Part shown: positions 16,512 to 23,447 of the stretch, piece after piece
Layout of the letters: each line of letters opens with the position of its first letter
How positions within the stretch are numbered: position 1 is the stretch's first letter
Source of the DNA: Pseudoalteromonas sp049257235
GTDB taxonomy: Bacteria > Pseudomonadota > Gammaproteobacteria > Enterobacterales > Alteromonadaceae
Assembly: GCF_049257235.1 (NCBI RefSeq)
Contig: NZ_JBMMUF010000001.1
Span: 248,001-312,000, forward strand
Direction of reading: 5' to 3'
DNA length: 64,000 nt
Notes under the pieces: generated by a model
Database searches by the model: none
Told to the model about the DNA's origin: nothing
The model's input: the letters and a program-made list of their open reading frames with translations, nothing else
Made by a program: the position numbers and the translations under genes

Positions 16512-18745
16512 TGGCTGAGGCGGTGCTTTTCAATTGGCGCCGCTGATCCCTTTTGCAGCCATTTATTCAATATTTTCACAAGCTCGTTAAACTCAATGGG
16601 CTTGGCAAGATGATCTTGCATGCCCGCGGCACGCGCTTGCTCAACATCCTGACTCATGGCATTAGCACTGACTGCAATTATCGGCGGATGTGAAGGGTAT
16701 TGAGCACAAATAGCCTGCGCAGCCGACAAGCCGTCCATCACAGGCATTTGGACATCCATCAAAATGATATCAAACCCCTGCTGCGCAACAGCCTCAACAG
16801 CTAGCTTGCCGTTATCAACAATATAAACCTCAGCGCCAAGCTCTTCTAAGAATGTCTCGATAACGTACTGGTTGATTGGGTTGTCTTCTGCCACTAACAC
16901 TCGGCTATCCAAAAACTGTTGGGGCAAGGGTAAATCTAGGTGCTCTTCCTGTTCGAGCGGGATATCTTCACACCTTGGGAAGTCGAGATTAATTATAAAC
17001 GAACTGCCCTTGTTAACTTCGCTCTGAAGTGTAATGGCGCCGCCCATAAGCTCGACTAACCTCTTACAAATACTGAGCCCTAACCCTGTACCACCAAATT
17101 CTCGAGTTGTACTGTCTTGTGCTTGCACAAAAGGCTGAAACAATTGACTTTGCTTCTCTTTGGCAATGCCTACCCCTGTGTCGGTGACGGTAAATTGGCA
17201 CACACACTGATTGCCACTGAGGCGGTAATCCAACGCCAACTCAATACCACCCTCAGCGGTAAATTTGACTGCATTTGAGATTAAATTAATCAACACCTGC
17301 TTTAAGCGCACTTCGTCAGTGAGTACGCAGATTGGCTTATCATCGCTAATGCAGATAGTGCATTTTATGCCTTTGCCCGCACAGGTTGGCTCGAACAATG
17401 ACATGACATCTTTTAACATCAACGTAAGGTCGCAAGGGCGCTGCTCCAACACCACCTTATTGGCTTCTATTTTCGAGAAATCTAAAACATCATTGATAAC
17501 CGTGAGCAGCATTTGAGTACACACCCTGATCTGGCGCGCAAATTCCATTTGATTGGCTTTGAGCTGTGTTTTTTCGAGCAGTTGTACATATCCAAAAATG
17601 CCATTCATTGGAGTGCGAATTTCATGACTCATATTCGCTAAAAATAAACTTTTAGAACGCTCTGATGCCTGTGCTTTTTGTTTTTCTTGTTGCAACGAGT
17701 CGATTTGCTTCTCAATCGTCATGGCCATACTTTGCAAGTCTTTGCTTATGTGCTCAAACTCACTGTAACTAAACGCCTCACCTTTAAAGTCATAGTCACC
17801 CTGAGCATATTGTTGACTCAAATAAGTAATGTCTTGTAGTGGTTTGTTTAATTTTGCTACCAACCATTTAGCAAATAATGCAGCCAATACGGCCAACACA
17901 AAAAGCAAGGCTCCAGCGAACACTACACTGTTTTTTAGCGCCTCTAAATGCGGCATTGTGGGTTCGGTAATGCGTAAATTAAGTGGCTGTTCTTTACCTT
18001 CATGCAAAACGCTTACGATACGACTGAGCGCGTTTAGACTCGTCTTGATGCCTCCCTCGCCCAGTGCTTCATGCATCTCATTTCCTAATACCGCTTCATA
18101 TGTATTGGCAGCAGATGCTTCAAAAGACTGGTCGATATCAAAAAGTGAACCCAGTAAGCCTGATAACGGTTGGATACTCAACAAAACCCCTGTGTTTCGA
18201 TATGGCGTACTTAGTGACTCCTGCTCTAAATTTAATGGCGAAGCTATAGCTATATAATTGATTTGCTTAGATGTTTTATTAATAACGTCAGCCATTGTGA
18301 TAACAAAATAGAGGGAGTCTTGGGTTTGGTTCACGGCCTCGACAATACCCGTAGTAATAGGCACAGGAATATTAAGCGCATTCAGTGGATAGCCTTCAAC
18401 AATAAACCCTTCATTATCAATAACTAATGCTGCATTAGCGTGAACATGAGTCGTCACATAGGCCTGCATTTGAGTGAGCGCAAACTGAGAGTAAAGAATA
18501 CGCACAGGTAATTGTGCTATCGCTTTGGAATTAGCCAGACGCTCATTATCGATTGTTGATTGATACAATTGTTGACGCAGCGCTAGCGCATCATTTTTAA
18601 CACGCCAAGAGAGTGATTGCTGAGCCTGCTCTAATGAACTCACGTAAAACTGAGAGGCGAAAAAAACAATCACAATAAGCATTGGCAATATGCTCAACCA
18701 CATTATTGTGCGGAACAAAGAGGTACTGAACTTACGTTCACTCAT
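16508..18745 (-). CDS. Hybrid sensor histidine kinase with receiver domain
   Basis: A 745-residue inner-membrane sensor kinase. Two membrane segments (about residues 12-32 and 273-295) flank a periplasmic sensor region of some 240 residues, followed by a HAMP-like linker, a dimerisation/phosphoacceptor domain with His374 in MSHEIRTPMNG, an ATPase domain (DTGVGIAKE, GGTGLGLSICKRL) and a C-terminal receiver with the aspartate in ILMDVQMPVMDG and lysine in LAKPI. No Hpt domain is fused. Its start overlaps the end of the upstream solute-binding protein gene by four bases (ATGA), so the two form an operon; the binding protein is likely its ligand-sensing partner. Confidence 0.93.
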   Translation of the reverse strand: MSERKFSTSLFRTIMWLSILPMLIVIVFFASQFYVSSLEQAQQSLSWRVKNDALALRQQLYQSTIDNERLANSKAIAQLPVRILYSQFALTQMQAYVTTHVHANAALVIDNEGFIVEGYPLNALNIPVPITTGIVEAVNQTQDSLYFVITMADVINKTSKQINYIAIASPLNLEQESLSTPYRNTGVLLSIQPLSGLLGSLFDIDQSFEASAANTYEAVLGNEMHEALGEGGIKTSLNALSRIVSVLHEGKEQPLNLRITEPTMPHLEALKNSVVFAGALLFVLAVLAALFAKWLVAKLNKPLQDITYLSQQYAQGDYDFKGEAFSYSEFEHISKDLQSMAMTIEKQIDSLQQEKQKAQASERSKSLFLANMSHEIRTPMNGIFGYVQLLEKTQLKANQMEFARQIRVCTQMLLTVINDVLDFSKIEANKVVLEQRPCDLTLMLKDVMSLFEPTCAGKGIKCTICISDDKPICVLTDEVRLKQVLINLISNAVKFTAEGGIELALDYRLSGNQCVCQFTVTDTGVGIAKEKQSQLFQPFVQAQDSTTREFGGTGLGLSICKRLVELMGGAITLQSEVNKGSSFIINLDFPRCEDIPLEQEEHLDLPLPQQFLDSRVLVAEDNPINQYVIETFLEELGAEVYIVDNGKLAVEAVAQQGFDIILMDVQMPVMDGLSAAQAICAQYPSHPPIIAVSANAMSQDVEQARAAGMQDHLAKPIEFNELVKILNKWLQKGSAAPIEKHRLSH

Positions 18746-19935
18746 TGCAGCTCCTCGGTAGCAATGGAGCGCTCTGCTAGCTTTTGCATAAATCGGCTTG
18801 TTTGCTGTGCATCCAGTGCTCCTGCCCCAAAGCGCGTATACCCTTTGAGAAGAACTTCCCAGATAATCATCATGTTGCGTGAGTTTGGCATGGGTTTGGT
18901 AAACGCTAATGCTTCAAGCACTACTTTGGCATCAGAATCTGCATGCTGGATAATGTCATTATATACATCGCTGCGCACCGGTATACCAATACGCTGTTGC
19001 CATAACGCCGATTGAAACTGAGTGCTTTGTAACAAACGCGCAAGTTGCTCAAGCTCTTGGCGTTTATCTTTTTCTAATGCTTTATTGGGAAACGCAAGCA
19101 CAAAAGACGTTGAATACGGGGCCATGGGTCGTCCGTTGATAGTGGGTAAAATCGCTACACCCAAATTATCTCCTAACGCTTGCTTATATTGATTATACGC
19201 CCACACCCCATTGATACTGTACGCCGTTTCACCGCCCAAAAATCGCTTGTCGTTACAGGCATAGTCACATTGAGCATCGACAATCCCGTTCTGAGCAAGA
19301 CGCCATACAAATGCCAACGCATTGCGCATGGATTGCGTATCGAGGTTAGGCTGTTCATTGACGACAGGAGCTTCATCAAACGCGTGAATGAACGGCACAA
19401 ACCAAAACATTTCCATAAAACTCCAACCGATCAGTGGGCTTTTTTGCTGCTCTTGTGCGCGAATGATTTCTTCCCATGTTTTTGCAGGAGTCGATATTTT
19501 CGACTTGTTATAAAACATCAAAAGATGATTGCCACCAACTATTGGGATCCCTAACTGTTCATCTTGGACTGTTCCACTTTTTTCAAAATACGGTGATAAA
19601 TGTTGTGTTATTAAGCTCGCGGGTACTTTGGAGTAGTGGATAAATTCGTCCATCCCGAGATAATCTGAAGGCACTAAAATAGCATCAGCTTTTGCTCCGG
19701 ATTCCACACTTTGAATTAGCCTTACTTTCAGTAGCTTTTGGTCCACCCAGTTTGCTTCAAGTTCAAGGCCTTGAACTTTAACGGCATTATCTAGCATGCT
19801 TTTAAACTGGGGATCGTCAATGGAGTGAATAAGAGAGACTGCTGCGGCAGATGGCACTGACGCCAGTAGTATAAAACACAAAAACAACGCATTAAGCAAA
19901 GATAAAATCACGACAAACCGAGTACTCAAGACCAA
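18742..19935 (-). CDS. Periplasmic solute-binding protein paired with the histidine kinase
   Basis: A 397-residue extracellular solute-binding protein of the maltose/oligosaccharide-binding type (SBP family 1). A long N-terminal hydrophobic segment (residues 6-32, ending VPSAAAV) is a signal peptide or anchor. Body features include GIPIVGGNHLLMFYNKSKI, GWSFMEMFWFVPFIHAFDEAP, an INGVWAYNQYKQALGDNLGVAILPTINGRPMAPY stretch and a C-terminal GIPVRSDVYNDI. No ABC permease or ATPase genes are adjacent. The four-base overlap with the sensor kinase suggests a role in signal reception rather than transport; the ligand is unknown. Confidence 0.85.
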   Translation of the reverse strand: MVLSTRFVVILSLLNALFLCFILLASVPSAAAVSLIHSIDDPQFKSMLDNAVKVQGLELEANWVDQKLLKVRLIQSVESGAKADAILVPSDYLGMDEFIHYSKVPASLITQHLSPYFEKSGTVQDEQLGIPIVGGNHLLMFYNKSKISTPAKTWEEIIRAQEQQKSPLIGWSFMEMFWFVPFIHAFDEAPVVNEQPNLDTQSMRNALAFVWRLAQNGIVDAQCDYACNDKRFLGGETAYSINGVWAYNQYKQALGDNLGVAILPTINGRPMAPYSTSFVLAFPNKALEKDKRQELEQLARLLQSTQFQSALWQQRIGIPVRSDVYNDIIQHADSDAKVVLEALAFTKPMPNSRNMMIIWEVLLKGYTRFGAGALDAQQTSRFMQKLAERSIATEELQ

Positions 19936-19965
19936 TATATCTAAGGATATGTCAGATGCACAGAT

Positions 19966-19980
19966 GTACCAGATTGGTAC
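19966..19980. promoter_or_regulatory. Operator-like palindrome upstream of the binding protein/kinase operon
   Basis: GTACCAGATTGGTAC is a perfect 6+3+6 palindrome 31 bases upstream of the binding-protein start. Its position suggests control of the operon; the binding protein that recognises it is unknown. Confidence 0.45.
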
Positions 19981-20147
19981 TTCGCTAGCACATAGTGAAA
20001 TGACATCACTAGAACGAATAAATTAAATAGGTAACTACGTTAGCTCACAGATACAGCAATAGTAAAGATAATATTATGTATTCTTTTAATCGAAGTGATT
20101 GAATTGTTTGAAAATATATATGAAGGAATTGATGATAAACACTTAAG

Positions 20148-20223
20148 TGGCGTCCCCTAGGGGATTCGAACCCCTGTTACCGCCGTGAAAGGGCGGTGTC
20201 CTAGGCCTCTAGACGAAGGGGAC
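20148..20223 (-). tRNA. tRNA-Glu(TTC)
   Basis: 76-base cloverleaf including the encoded CCA. Acceptor GTCCCCT/AGGGGAC, anticodon arm CCGCC-CTTTCAC-GGCGG with anticodon TTC, T arm with GTTCGAATC. First copy of a tandem array on the minus strand. Confidence 0.95.
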
Positions 20224-20277
20224 ACAAAAGTGTGTCACTAGGACTGGTTATTTAGACTCTTACCATACGAGTTAAAG

Positions 20278-20353
20278 TGGCGTCCCCTAGGGGATTCGAA
20301 CCCCTGTTACCGCCGTGAAAGGGCGGTGTCCTAGGCCTCTAGACGAAGGGGAC
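20278..20353 (-). tRNA. tRNA-Glu(TTC), second copy
   Basis: Identical 76-base sequence to the copy at 20148, 130 bases away. Its 5' end lies two bases from an assembly gap. Confidence 0.95.
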
Positions 20354-20355
20354 AA

Positions 20356-20455
20356 NNNNNNNNNNNNNNNNNNNNNNNNNNNNNNNNNNNNNNNNNNNNN
20401 NNNNNNNNNNNNNNNNNNNNNNNNNNNNNNNNNNNNNNNNNNNNNNNNNNNNNNN
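20356..20455. other. Assembly gap of 100 N
   Basis: A run of exactly 100 unknown bases, the conventional placeholder length. It begins two bases past the 5' end of a tRNA-Glu, and the spacer beyond the gap repeats the tRNA-Glu spacer, so a further tandem tRNA-Glu copy (or copies) is probably missing. Confidence 0.95.
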
Positions 20456-20458
20456 GAC

Positions 20459-20660
20459 AAAAATTTGCATTTCGAAGCATTGCTTCGAGTAATTTTTGTA
20501 AGTGCGACAGCCGAGCCGGCGAGGCTAAGCGGCCTAATTACAAAAACACATGCTTTTGTCACTAGGACTGGTTATTTAAACTCTTACCATACGAGTTAAT
20601 TGCAACTAAACACTCGAGGTTTAGCCTACGCGGTAGGACTGCATTTTACACTAATTGATT
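20459..20660. other. Spacer between the gap and tRNA-Ala, with a palindromic insertion
   Basis: The part 20555-20600 matches the tRNA-Glu spacer at 20236-20275 (GTCACTAGGACTGG and onward). The part 20459-20550 is absent from the first spacer. It contains the perfect hairpin CGAAGC-ATT-GCTTCG and a GC-rich core between inverted arms TTTTTGTAA (20493-20501) and TTACAAAAA (20538-20546). Confidence 0.6.
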
Positions 20661-20736
<76 letters not shown>

Positions 20737-20794
20737 AAACCTAGCCATCAACGCTTAGCAACTTGAAGTCGCTATCTCGTTTAGTGCGGGGCGC

Positions 20795-20823
20795 ATTCTA
20801 TGCAGCCCCCTAAAATAAGTCAA
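20795..20823 (-). promoter_or_regulatory. Promoter of the tRNA-Ala/tRNA-Glu operon
   Basis: On the minus strand TTGACT (20823-20818), a 17-base spacer and TAGAAT (20800-20795), followed by a GC-rich discriminator GCGCCCCGC. The GC discriminator is typical of stable-RNA promoters under stringent control. Confidence 0.75.
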
Positions 20824-20921
20824 CACTTTTTCAGTAACTTTTTACTGACCGAAGCAATTTTAGCCAAAGCGAACAAACCTTGTTCAAGGCACTGGTATTT
20901 GTGGTTTTTTATTGTTCTATT

Positions 20922-21731
20922 TCAGCATTGATTTGGTATTGACCACAGTGCGAACGTTGCCAATTTACCTACCACATCTACCTGTTCAATGGTTGTCGGT
21001 GTTGATTGAGCAGCACCATAGGCTACATGCAGAGGTAAAAGGTGCTCTTCAGTAGGGTGACAAAGTCTTGCTCCAGGGGCTTTGTCCCATGCTATAAGTT
21101 GTTCTATTCGTTCGCGCTCTGAGATTGGCCCTGTCAACAATTCAGCCAACCAGGCTTCAAATGCGCGGTTGGCATTATTAGCGTGAGGTTCATCCGGCTG
21201 CCAGAACGCCTTCATGTTATGAAACGAAAATCCAGATCCCAATACAAGTACATTATCTAGATGTGAAATTGCTGCAGCTATACGCTTCCCTACTTCTATA
21301 TGAAGTTGCGGATCATAATCTTGATGTATTGACACTTGCACACACGGGATATCTGCTGATGGATACATGATGGCAAGTGGAACAAATACACCATGATCGA
21401 TACCTCGGTGTGTTTCAGCCTCCACGGGTACATCGAGATTATTCAGCGCATCTATAACTTGCTGGGCAACGTGAGACTCACCAAAAAGCGGGTACTCAAT
21501 TGCATACGCTTGTTCTGGAAATCCATAATAGTCATAGAGTAACTCAAGATGCTTTCGTGTATTTACAAAAATACCGGGGGTTTCCCAGTGGGCACTAACA
21601 GCAATGATTGCTGTTGGCTTAGCTATAGAAGCCGCCAGCTTTTGTAATGTATTCACCATATCGGTGTGACCCTCATGTCCTAATAAAGGCAACGGCCCTC
21701 CCCCATGTGAAATAAACGCACTGTAATTCAT
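20922..21731 (-). CDS. Extradiol dioxygenase of the YgiD/DODA (LigB) family
   Basis: A 269-residue class III extradiol ring-cleavage dioxygenase. MNYSAFISHGGGPLP carries the first metal-binding His; AVSAHWETPGIFVNT, a HRGIDHGVFVPL segment and GSGFSFHN supply the other conserved histidines. Family members such as E. coli YgiD act on L-DOPA and related catechols with a mononuclear metal; the physiological substrate here is unknown. It stands alone between two tRNA clusters with no catabolic neighbours. Confidence 0.88.
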   Translation of the reverse strand: MNYSAFISHGGGPLPLLGHEGHTDMVNTLQKLAASIAKPTAIIAVSAHWETPGIFVNTRKHLELLYDYYGFPEQAYAIEYPLFGESHVAQQVIDALNNLDVPVEAETHRGIDHGVFVPLAIMYPSADIPCVQVSIHQDYDPQLHIEVGKRIAAAISHLDNVLVLGSGFSFHNMKAFWQPDEPHANNANRAFEAWLAELLTGPISERERIEQLIAWDKAPGARLCHPTEEHLLPLHVAYGAAQSTPTTIEQVDVVGKLATFALWSIPNQC

Positions 21732-21930
21732 AACCTACCCGCTAAAATTCGCTGTTAATGTTAAAGCTCATTGTTAAGCTAATCACCTTCCAATACCATG
21801 CGGTACGCGCACAGCGGCTGTTATAAGATGCACGAGTACGCGGTTACTCACAAATCAACCGATAACTGGTTAAATCACCCACTGATTGGCTATAAATCCT
21901 GCATATGAAACAAAATGTATAATTCAAGTG

Positions 21931-21958
21931 TTGACAGTCTTTTCTCTCTATCTATAAT
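21931..21958 (+). promoter_or_regulatory. Promoter of the tRNA-Val array
   Basis: Consensus TTGACA (21931-21936), a 16-base spacer and consensus TATAAT (21953-21958), followed by AGCGCCCC, a GC-rich discriminator. It lies 58 bases before the first tRNA-Val and is the strongest sigma70-type promoter seen in the window. Confidence 0.85.
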
Positions 21959-22016
21959 AGCGCCCCACAGCAACGCGGTGATTTAACAAAGTTAAAGAAC
22001 AGTGTTGTGCAGATGT

Positions 22017-22092
22017 GGGTTGTTAGCTCAGTTGGGAGAGCATCGCCCTTACAAGGCGAGGGTCACTGGTTCAAGTCCAGTACAACCCACCA
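22017..22092 (+). tRNA. tRNA-Val(TAC), copy 1
   Basis: 76-base cloverleaf with encoded CCA: acceptor GGGTTGT/ACAACCC, anticodon arm TCGCC-CTTACAA-GGCGA with anticodon TAC, T arm ACTGG-TTCAAGT-CCAGT. Confidence 0.96.
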
Positions 22093-22124
22093 CTTTTTAA
22101 GTGACACATCTGAATATTCTATAT

Positions 22125-22200
22125 GGGTTGTTAGCTCAGTTGGGAGAGCATCGCCCTTACAAGGCGAGGGTCACTGGTTCAAGTCCAGTACAACCCACCA
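22125..22200 (+). tRNA. tRNA-Val(TAC), copy 2
   Basis: Identical in sequence to copy 1. It is followed directly by two tRNA-derived repeat units, the first starting at the base after CCA. Confidence 0.96.
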
Positions 22201-22299
22201 TCATTTAGATGGAGTTAAGGTGAAATTCGATGCTCTGCATCGCACTATTTCCCTTAGCAAGGCGGGAGTTATAGGTAACAAGTCCAGTACAACCCACCA
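22201..22299 (+). pseudogene. tRNA-Val-derived repeat unit 1
   Basis: Ends exactly like tRNA-Val (GTCCAGTACAACCCACCA) and keeps parts of the anticodon arm (CCCTTAGCAAGGCG), but the D-arm region is replaced by a CGATGC-TCT-GCATCG hairpin. The T stem is imperfect and the T loop reads TAACAAGT. It cannot fold as a normal tRNA. Confidence 0.7.
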
Positions 22300-22395
22300 T
22301 CATTTCGATGGAGTTAAGGTGAACTCGATGCTCTGCATCGCATTATTATCCTTATCAAGGCGAGGTTTATTGGTTAAGTCCAATACAACCCACCA
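22300..22395 (+). pseudogene. tRNA-Val-derived repeat unit 2
   Basis: Same design as unit 1 with the CGATGC-TCT-GCATCG hairpin. T stem reads ATTGG/CCAAT, with both sides changed relative to tRNA-Val. Ends ACAACCCACCA. Confidence 0.7.
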
Positions 22396-22414
22396 TATAG
22401 AAGCACGAAGACTC

Positions 22415-22490
22415 GGGTTGTTAGCTCAGTTGGGAGAGCATCGCCCTTACAAGGCGAGGGTCACTGGTTCAAGTCCAGTACAACCCACCA
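22415..22490 (+). tRNA. tRNA-Val(TAC), copy 3
   Basis: Identical in sequence to copy 1; followed at once by a tRNA-derived repeat unit. Confidence 0.96.
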
Positions 22491-22589
22491 TCATTTCGAT
22501 GGAGTTAAGGTAAAATTCGATGCTCTGCATCGCACTATTACCCTTAGCAAGGCGGGAGTTATTGGTAACAAGTCCAGTACAACCCACCA
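22491..22589 (+). pseudogene. tRNA-Val-derived repeat unit 3
   Basis: Near-identical to unit 1 (same length, 99 bases). T stem ATTGG/CCAGT pairs with one G-U. Ends in ACAACCCACCA. Confidence 0.7.
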
Positions 22590-22621
22590 TTCTTTATTCA
22601 ATGTCCTTAAAAACTCTATAT

Positions 22622-22697
22622 GGGTTGTTAGCTCAGTTGGGAGAGCATCGCCCTTACAAGGCGAGGGTCACTGGTTCAAGTCCAGTACAACCCACCA
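22622..22697 (+). tRNA. tRNA-Val(TAC), copy 4
   Basis: Identical in sequence to copy 1. Confidence 0.96.
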
Positions 22698-22794
22698 TCA
22701 TTTCGATGGAGTTAAGGTGAATTCGATGCTCTGCATCGCACTATTACCCTTAGCAAGGCGAGGTTTATTGGTAACAAGCCAATACAACCCACCA
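22698..22794 (+). pseudogene. tRNA-Val-derived repeat unit 4
   Basis: Contains the CGATGC-TCT-GCATCG hairpin, GGCGA of the anticodon stem, and a 5-base T stem ATTGG/CCAAT with a 7-base loop TAACAAG; ends ACAACCCACCA. Confidence 0.7.
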
Positions 22795-22820
22795 TATAGA
22801 AGAGTCGAAAAATACGTTTT

Positions 22821-22896
22821 GGGTTGTTAGCTCAGTTGGGAGAGCATCGCCCTTACAAGGCGAGGGTCACTGGTTCAAGTCCAGTACAACCCACCA
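22821..22896 (+). tRNA. tRNA-Val(TAC), copy 5
   Basis: Identical in sequence to copy 1. Confidence 0.96.
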
Positions 22897-22993
22897 TCAT
22901 TTAGATGGAGTTAAAGTGAATTCGATGCTCTGCATCGCACTATTACCCTTATCAAGGCAAGGTTTATTGGTAACAAGCCAATACAACCCACCA
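22897..22993 (+). pseudogene. tRNA-Val-derived repeat unit 5
   Basis: Close to unit 4, with the same ATTGG/CCAAT T stem and 7-base loop, and GGCAA in place of GGCGA. Confidence 0.7.
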
Positions 22994-23016
22994 TCTACTA
23001 AAACGTACATATCTGC

Positions 23017-23092
23017 GGGTTGTTAGCTCAGTTGGGAGAGCATCGCCCTTACAAGGCGAGGGTCACTGGTTCAAGTCCAGTACAACCCACCA
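23017..23092 (+). tRNA. tRNA-Val(TAC), copy 6
   Basis: Identical in sequence to copy 1; last intact copy of the array. Confidence 0.96.
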
Positions 23093-23184
23093 TCTACTTC
23101 TTAATATGTTTCTACGATGCTCAGCATCGCACTATTGCCCTAACAAGACGAATTTCGCTGGTTCAAAGCCAGTACATCCCACTA
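23093..23184 (+). pseudogene. Diverged tRNA-Val-derived unit 6
   Basis: More decayed member: retains ACGATGCTCAGCATCG, a CCCTAACAAGACGA anticodon-arm remnant and a CTGG-TTCAAAG-CCAG T arm, ending ACATCCCACTA instead of ACAACCCACCA. Confidence 0.55.
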
Positions 23185-23447
23185 CCTACGTGATAATTCT
23201 ATTTTCTCTCAATAAGCCATAACTTTTATAAAGACTGGCAACTGTAAATTTATTGTTCAAATATCAATTAAATGGCGGCTTAGCACGCAAAAAGTCAAAG
23301 CCATTTGTTATAGCAACAGATCCCCTCCTGCCCTCTTAGTGATTAACGTATTAAAAACAGGCAATTAGAAGCTTTATTCGCGATTTACTTGTCAGCAGCT
23401 AGACTAGTTTATATAGTCAATCGAAATGGATATTTCTCTGCCTTGGT
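23185..23447. other. Region after the tRNA-Val array
   Basis: About 260 AT-rich bases leading to the receiver/TPR gene. I see no intrinsic terminator for the tRNA array and no gene here. Confidence 0.5.

Noticed and set aside
20287..20599. Open frames spanning the N run
   Set aside because: They translate tRNA-Glu and unknown bases.
20827..20845. TCAGTAA...TTACTGA hairpin as a terminator
   Set aside because: No U-run on either strand; it lies just upstream of the tRNA-Ala promoter -35 element.
22007..23095. Direct repeats with spacers, CRISPR-like at first sight; open frames through the repeats
   Set aside because: The repeats are intact tRNA-Val genes with cloverleaf folds; spacing is irregular and there are no cas genes. 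Open frames translate tRNA sequence and are not real.
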